10,148 bases of DNA, from assembly GCA_036521995.1 (NCBI GenBank), contig DATDGR010000037.1:1-10148 (forward strand). Reading direction: 5' to 3'. Positions within the stretch are counted from its first letter, which is position 1; every line of letters starts with the position of its first letter. Below the pieces are notes generated by a model, which worked only from the letters and a program-made list of their open reading frames with translations, ran no database searches and was not told the origin of the DNA. The position numbers and the translations under genes are program-made. This DNA is from Gp13-AA77 sp036521995 (lineage in GTDB: Bacteria > Acidobacteriota > Terriglobia > UBA7540). Shown here one piece after another: positions 6,728 to 10,148 of this stretch.

Positions 6728-9149
6728 TCAGTCCTGCCGCAGCGCCGCCATGGGGTCGACCTTCGTAGCTCGCCGCGCGGGGATGTAGCTGGCGAACAGT
6801 GCCACGCCGACCAGCACCACGAACACGGAGAGGAACGTTGGCGGGTCGCTTGGGCGAACGCCATACAGAAGGCTCGAGATCAGGAGCGCCAGGATGAGGG
6901 CTCCCACCAGCCCGATCGAGGCTCCGCTTAGTGCCAGAGTCATTCCCTGCCGGACGACTAGCCTCAAGACGTCGGCACGCGCAGCGCCGAGCGCCGTGCG
7001 AATTCCCATCTCCCGCGTGCGCAGCACGACTGAATAGGAAATCACGCCATAAATACCGACGGCAGCCAGCAGCAGAGCGAGCGCTGCAAAAGCAGCAAGC
7101 AGCAATGTGTCGAAACGGGGCTGTGCCAGTGAGGCGCTCACTACCTCATCGAGCGTCTCGACATCGGCTACCGACTGATCCTTGTCCAGCTCGTGGACCG
7201 CGTTTCCAACGGCGGCCGCCAGGCTTAACGGGTCAGAGGATGTGCGCAGCGCCAATTCCATGTTCCCGGCTGCACCTCCCTCCACGCCTTGCGCATGGGG
7301 AGAAAACACCTGCGGAAATCGCGGGTCAGTGAGGCTCTGGAGGGCTGCGTCGCCCACAACCCCGATCATCGAGAGCCAGGGGCCCTTCGAGCAGTCCTCG
7401 CCCATGCAAATACGCTTGCCGGCGGGATCGCCGTCTGAAAAGAACCGGCGCGCGAGTGTGGCGTTGATGATGGCTACTTTGGGGCTTTGATCGCTGTTAT
7501 CCGAGTCGGTGAAGTCGCGGCCCTTAAGAAGGGGGATACCCACTGCACGAAAGTAACCGGGCGTCACCTGGGAAAAACTCACGATCGGGATCGATTCCCT
7601 TGTCGCCGCCGGACGTCCTTCGATATTCAACCCGCCCCAAAAACCGCCGTTCGCATTTTTCAGCGGCATGGTCATGGTGGCGCCGGCAGCCTTGACTCCG
7701 GGAAGAGCCCGGACCCGGTCGAGCAGTTGCCGGAAGAAGGTCACAATCTGCGGGTCTTTGTATGACGATGGCAGCGAAACCTGGCAAGTCAAGACCTCGC
7801 CGGGATTGAATCCGGGATCGATGCCGCGTAAGCGCTCGAAACTGTTCACGAGCAAACCGGCGCCCGCGAGCAACACCAGGGCCAACGCCATTTCGCAGAC
7901 CGCCAGAAAGGTCGCGTACTCGACGCCCTGGCACTCCCGTGCTCCAACCGCGGCCTCCTGCTTTGAGCGATTCGTTGAGCCGGACTTTGAACGACTGCAA
8001 AGCAGGGAACAGTCCAAAGGCCACGCCCGTGACCACCGCCAACCCCAGCGTAAACAAAAGGGCGCGAGCGTCCAAGCCAATCTCCTGAGCGCGGGGAATC
8101 TCGGTTGCGAGAACCAAACGCAGGTAACGAATTCCGCAGGCCGCCAGCAGAATCCCCGCCCCGCCGCCCAACACCGAGAGCAGCAAACTCTCTGTCAACA
8201 ACTGACGCGCCAAGGTCCAGCGGCCCGTGCCCAGCGCCCGGCGGACGGCAAACTCCTTCTCCCTTGCCGCCGACCTTGCCAGCAGCAAGTTGGCCAGGTT
8301 GGCACAACCGACGAGGCAAAAAAAGAAGCCCACGGCACCGAGCAGCACCAGCAGCGCCGGTCGCGCGCTTCCGGTAATCTGCACCGCGGCAGGAACAAGA
8401 TACGCCGTGACTCCGGCGTCCTCCCGGTAGGTTTCCGCAAGACGGCGGCCGACAGTGTTCATGTCCGGCTGGGCGCGTTCGATGGTCACAGCAGGCTTCA
8501 GGCGCGCCACGACCCTCATGAAGCGGTCGCCGCGAGCAGCCATCGATTCCGCTCGGATGGGCCAGGGGACCCAGAGTTGAACATCCGGAAAAGGAGACGA
8601 AAACTCCGCCGCCATCACTCCGATTACATTGTGGGGCTCGCCGTCAACGGTAATGGTCCGGCCCAGGATTCCCCGGTCGCCTCCGAATGAGCCGATCCAA
8701 AGCGAATGGCTGAGCACGACAACGCGGTCTTTCGCGCCCTGTTCTTCGTCCCGAGCGAAGGTTCGGCCCAACTCGGGCCTGGCGCCCAAAACATCAAAGA
8801 AATTCGGCGAGACCGTCCAGCCCCCACCTCCTGTTGTTCGTCGCCGCCCGACAGGTTGTAGGTTCCGCTCCACCATCCGGCCAGGCCGCCAAAGACGCGG
8901 TTCTGTTCCCGCCAGTCGCGCAGGTCTGGGAGGGATACCGTGCTCTGATTGATCCCGCGCGCTTTCTCCGCCGACCACACAAACATCAGGCGGCCCGGGT
9001 CCTCGTAAGGCAGCGGGCGCAATAGAGTGGCATTCACAACGCTGGGCGCCAATGCCCAGCGCCAGTGTGATGACCGCAACTGCGGTAAAGCCGTGATTCT
9101 TCGCCAGTACACGAAGGCCGTAACGCAGGTCTTGCAAAAGTGTTTGCAT
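6728..9149 (-). pseudogene. ADOP-type double MacB/FtsX permease, broken by three frame lesions
   Basis: The gene starts at ATG 9149 (AGGAGGG 9 nt upstream) with MQTLLQDLRYGLRVLAKNHG and ends with SYIPARRATKVDPMAALRQD, both hallmarks of large acidobacterial permeases with two MacB-like periplasmic domains and two FtsX membrane domains. Reading requires three frame switches. First, after LALGIGA the frame resumes at SVVNATLLRPLPY with 14 nt (coding roughly NTAIF) missing between 9045 and 9044. Second, one G is missing near 8813, restoring the frame at VSPNFFDVLG. Third, one extra C near 7910-7911 separates RRVRD from FLAVCEMALALVLL. Correcting them gives 2436 nt, exactly 811 codons plus stop, a normal size for the family. 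FtsX segments lie about 290-420 and 670-805 of the repaired protein. These permeases usually lack a fused ATPase, and their substrates are mostly unknown. No PadR-type regulator, a frequent neighbour, is present. Sequencing error is the main alternative, but the neighbouring long genes are clean and a 14-nt gap is not a typical error. Confidence 0.85.
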
Positions 9150-9439
9150 TGAGATAATCCCTCCTGATCTCCTGCAATCACTGTCCGTTTGACGTTCGAT
9201 GAGCCCAACGGTAGTACGCGGATAAACTGAATTCAAACCCCGTTCGCCGCCCCTTATGAAGCATGCGGCAGACATTCCGAGCGCCCTCCGGCACGGAAAG
9301 CTCTACAGGGGGTTCAAATCGTTGATTTGCATCAAACGCGACTAACCCTATTCCGAAATGCGGACTGACGGCGGAGCGCCGATTGCCCGCGATCAACGCC
9401 GCAGGGCTTACCGGTTCTGCGTCATTTGACGATAAGTTA
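9150..9439. other. Upstream region of the permease remnant
   Basis: No gene was recognised here. Besides the permease ribosome-binding site and the FNR-type palindrome annotated separately, I see no promoter I would defend and no coding remnant. Confidence 0.45.
9322..9335. promoter_or_regulatory. Perfect FNR/CRP-family binding palindrome
   Basis: TTGATTTGCATCAA fits the FNR consensus TTGAT-N4-ATCAA at all ten specified positions. It is centred about 180 nt upstream of the permease start. A ten-base match is expected by chance about once per million bases, so roughly a 1% chance in this window. I could not place a good -10 element at the distance expected for FNR activation on either strand, so its target promoter is unclear. 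Confidence 0.4.
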
Positions 9440-9517
9440 AAATTAACCGGTCCAAATCTGCTTGCACCTAAATCTAGCGTAAGCGTTCTATAATCAAGCA
9501 GTTTGGCCGGTTAATTT
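9440..9517. repeat. Long imperfect inverted repeat (hairpin) beside the group II intron
   Basis: The left arm 9440-9464 (AAATTAACCGG, T, CCAAA, T, CTGCTTG) is complementary to the right arm 9495-9517 over all 23 right-arm bases, leaving two unpaired T residues (9451, 9457) on the left arm only. The 30-base loop can form a small inner stem around TAAG. The right arm ends 5 bases before the intron 3' end. The asymmetric extra bases recall integron attC sites, and the outer boxes AATTAAC and GTTAATT each miss the attC consensus (RYYYAAC, GTTRRRY) at one position. It could also be a mobile-element end or a simple palindrome. Confidence 0.7.
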
Positions 9518-9522
9518 CGACA

Positions 9523-9621
9523 GTCGGGTAGGACGGAGGCGCGTAGCGGGCTTCGAATGATGCCGACGTTTCCACCGTCCTCCCTAAGATGCCGTACGGC
9601 GGGTTTTCCCCAGTACGGCTC
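9523..9621 (-). ncRNA. Group II intron domains V and VI
   Basis: Domain V is 34 nt (9621-9588), the standard length. It begins GAGC with the AGC catalytic triad. CCGTAC pairs with GTACGG, then come a two-base bulge (CC) on the 3' strand, a second stem TGGG/CCCG, and a GAAAA loop. Departures from consensus are the five-base loop and an extra A near the 3' base. In domain VI, GGG-A-GGACGG (9584-9575) pairs with CCGTCC-T (9536-9530) and CCC (9528-9526), leaving a single bulged A at 9529, six bases before the 3' end: the lariat branch point. Both domains in the right order and spacing make the identification strong. Confidence 0.8.
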
Positions 9622-10148
9622 CAAGGCCGGACTATCAGACGAGGCCTTCCCAACGCACTGGTTTGCCATCATCCTTCGTGCTCTCGGCTGCCATCGTTTA
9701 CTCCCTGCTCGGTGTCAGGGATGATGCGCTTACAAGCACCTCCGTGCGAGCGGACCAAGCCGCTCTACCCCAGGGGCCCTCGCTCCGGTCCGGGTTATGC
9801 TGTCCCGGTCCATCCTCACTTATCCGGCCCCATCCGCCCCACTCGCGGGCACATCTCGACTTCACCGTCTCGCGGCTTATACCAGATGCCCTCGCTGTGC
9901 ATATTCGCATATGCCTAGGCGACCCGCGACTGGTTCTGAGCTTTCCTCGATGCTCTTTCACACCATGTCGTCCTCTGTGACCACGGGGAACTTTCCGGCC
10001 GCCCCCACCCAGTGCTTCGCCGAAAACGCTGGCCTTCGACTCCAGTTAACAGTCTCGGCCTTCCCAAAACCCCCACCCTCCGATTCTCGTGAGGGAGATT
10101 GTTTTCGAGGCTTGACTACGGTTCGCTTGCGCTACGACCTGTTGCTTT
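9523..10148 (-). mobile_element. Group II intron, 3' portion (continues beyond or begins near the right edge)
   Basis: The 3' end is defined by domains V and VI (separate entry); splicing would end at 9523 with the sequence CTACCCGAC. Upstream in the intron sense the DNA is full of short stems as expected of intron RNA, for example GCATAT-GCGA-ATATGC (9914-9899), a 6-bp stem with a GNRA tetraloop, and AAGGCC/GGCCTT (9648-9643 with 9628-9623) just before domain V. No reverse transcriptase or maturase frame is present between domain V and 10148, where the intron-encoded protein normally ends, so this looks like an ORF-less intron or a deletion derivative. The 5' end is not identified: a GTGTG at 9963-9959 was considered, but no matching EBS1 was found. 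The plus-strand open frames at 9589-9980 are antisense to structured RNA and are not annotated as genes. Confidence 0.6.

Noticed and set aside
6682..6738. GGCAGGAC and GTCCTGCC inverted repeat spanning the end of the permease remnant
   Set aside because: The arms are only 8 bp and are 41 nt apart with no T-run; one arm lies in the coding sequence. A terminator role is not supported.
9589..9980. Plus-strand open frames of about 105-109 codons
   Set aside because: They are antisense to domain V and the structured body of the group II intron, and have no ribosome-binding site or family motif. Such frames recur in databases as spurious proteins.

Overview
The window is GC-rich bacterial DNA. 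Its best taxonomic pointer is a large double-domain MacB/FtsX permease of the type called ADOP (acidobacterial duplicated orphan permease), whose N-terminus has the form typical of Acidobacteriota. A Tat-signal Gfo/Idh/MocA oxidoreductase, also common in that phylum, agrees. The assignment rests on protein style alone, so it is probable and not proven.

Layout. (1) Positions 1-3968, minus strand, hold a formate dehydrogenase operon read right to left. It starts with a molybdopterin formate dehydrogenase catalytic subunit (3968-2064), followed by a NuoE-NuoF fusion diaphorase (1980-73) and the first 26 codons of a third gene that overlaps it by 8 nt and leaves the window (80-1). An in-frame TGA at 3719-3717 sits exactly where E. 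coli FdhF has selenocysteine and is followed by a good SECIS-like hairpin, so I read the catalytic subunit as one 634-residue selenoprotein and not two fragments. It also lacks the usual N-terminal [4Fe-4S] domain. (2) Positions 3969-5075 are mostly gene-free and hold a decayed C-terminal piece of an SDR-family NAD-dependent oxidoreductase (plus strand, to 4604). (3) Positions 5076-6422, plus strand, encode an intact Tat-exported Gfo/Idh/MocA oxidoreductase followed by a short intrinsic terminator. (4) Positions 9149-6728, minus strand, hold an ADOP permease broken by three frame lesions that can be placed nearly to the base: a 14-nt deletion, a 1-nt deletion and a 1-nt insertion. (5) Positions 9150-9522 have no gene but hold a perfect FNR-type palindrome and a long imperfect inverted repeat. 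(6) Positions 9523-10148, minus strand, are the 3' part of a group II intron: a 34-nt domain V and a domain VI with a bulged branch-point A. No intron-encoded reverse transcriptase is visible inside the window.

How the parts work together. FdhA would oxidise formate at a Mo/W-bis-MGD-Se centre, and the NuoEF-like partner would pass the electrons through Fe-S and FMN to NAD(P)+, or run in reverse. This needs selA, selB, selC and selD elsewhere in the genome; I found no tRNA-Sec here. The Gfo/Idh/MocA gene is a separate plus-strand unit with no visible link. The right half (dead SDR, dead permease, group II intron) looks like an eroding, mobile-element-affected region beside an intact catabolic operon.
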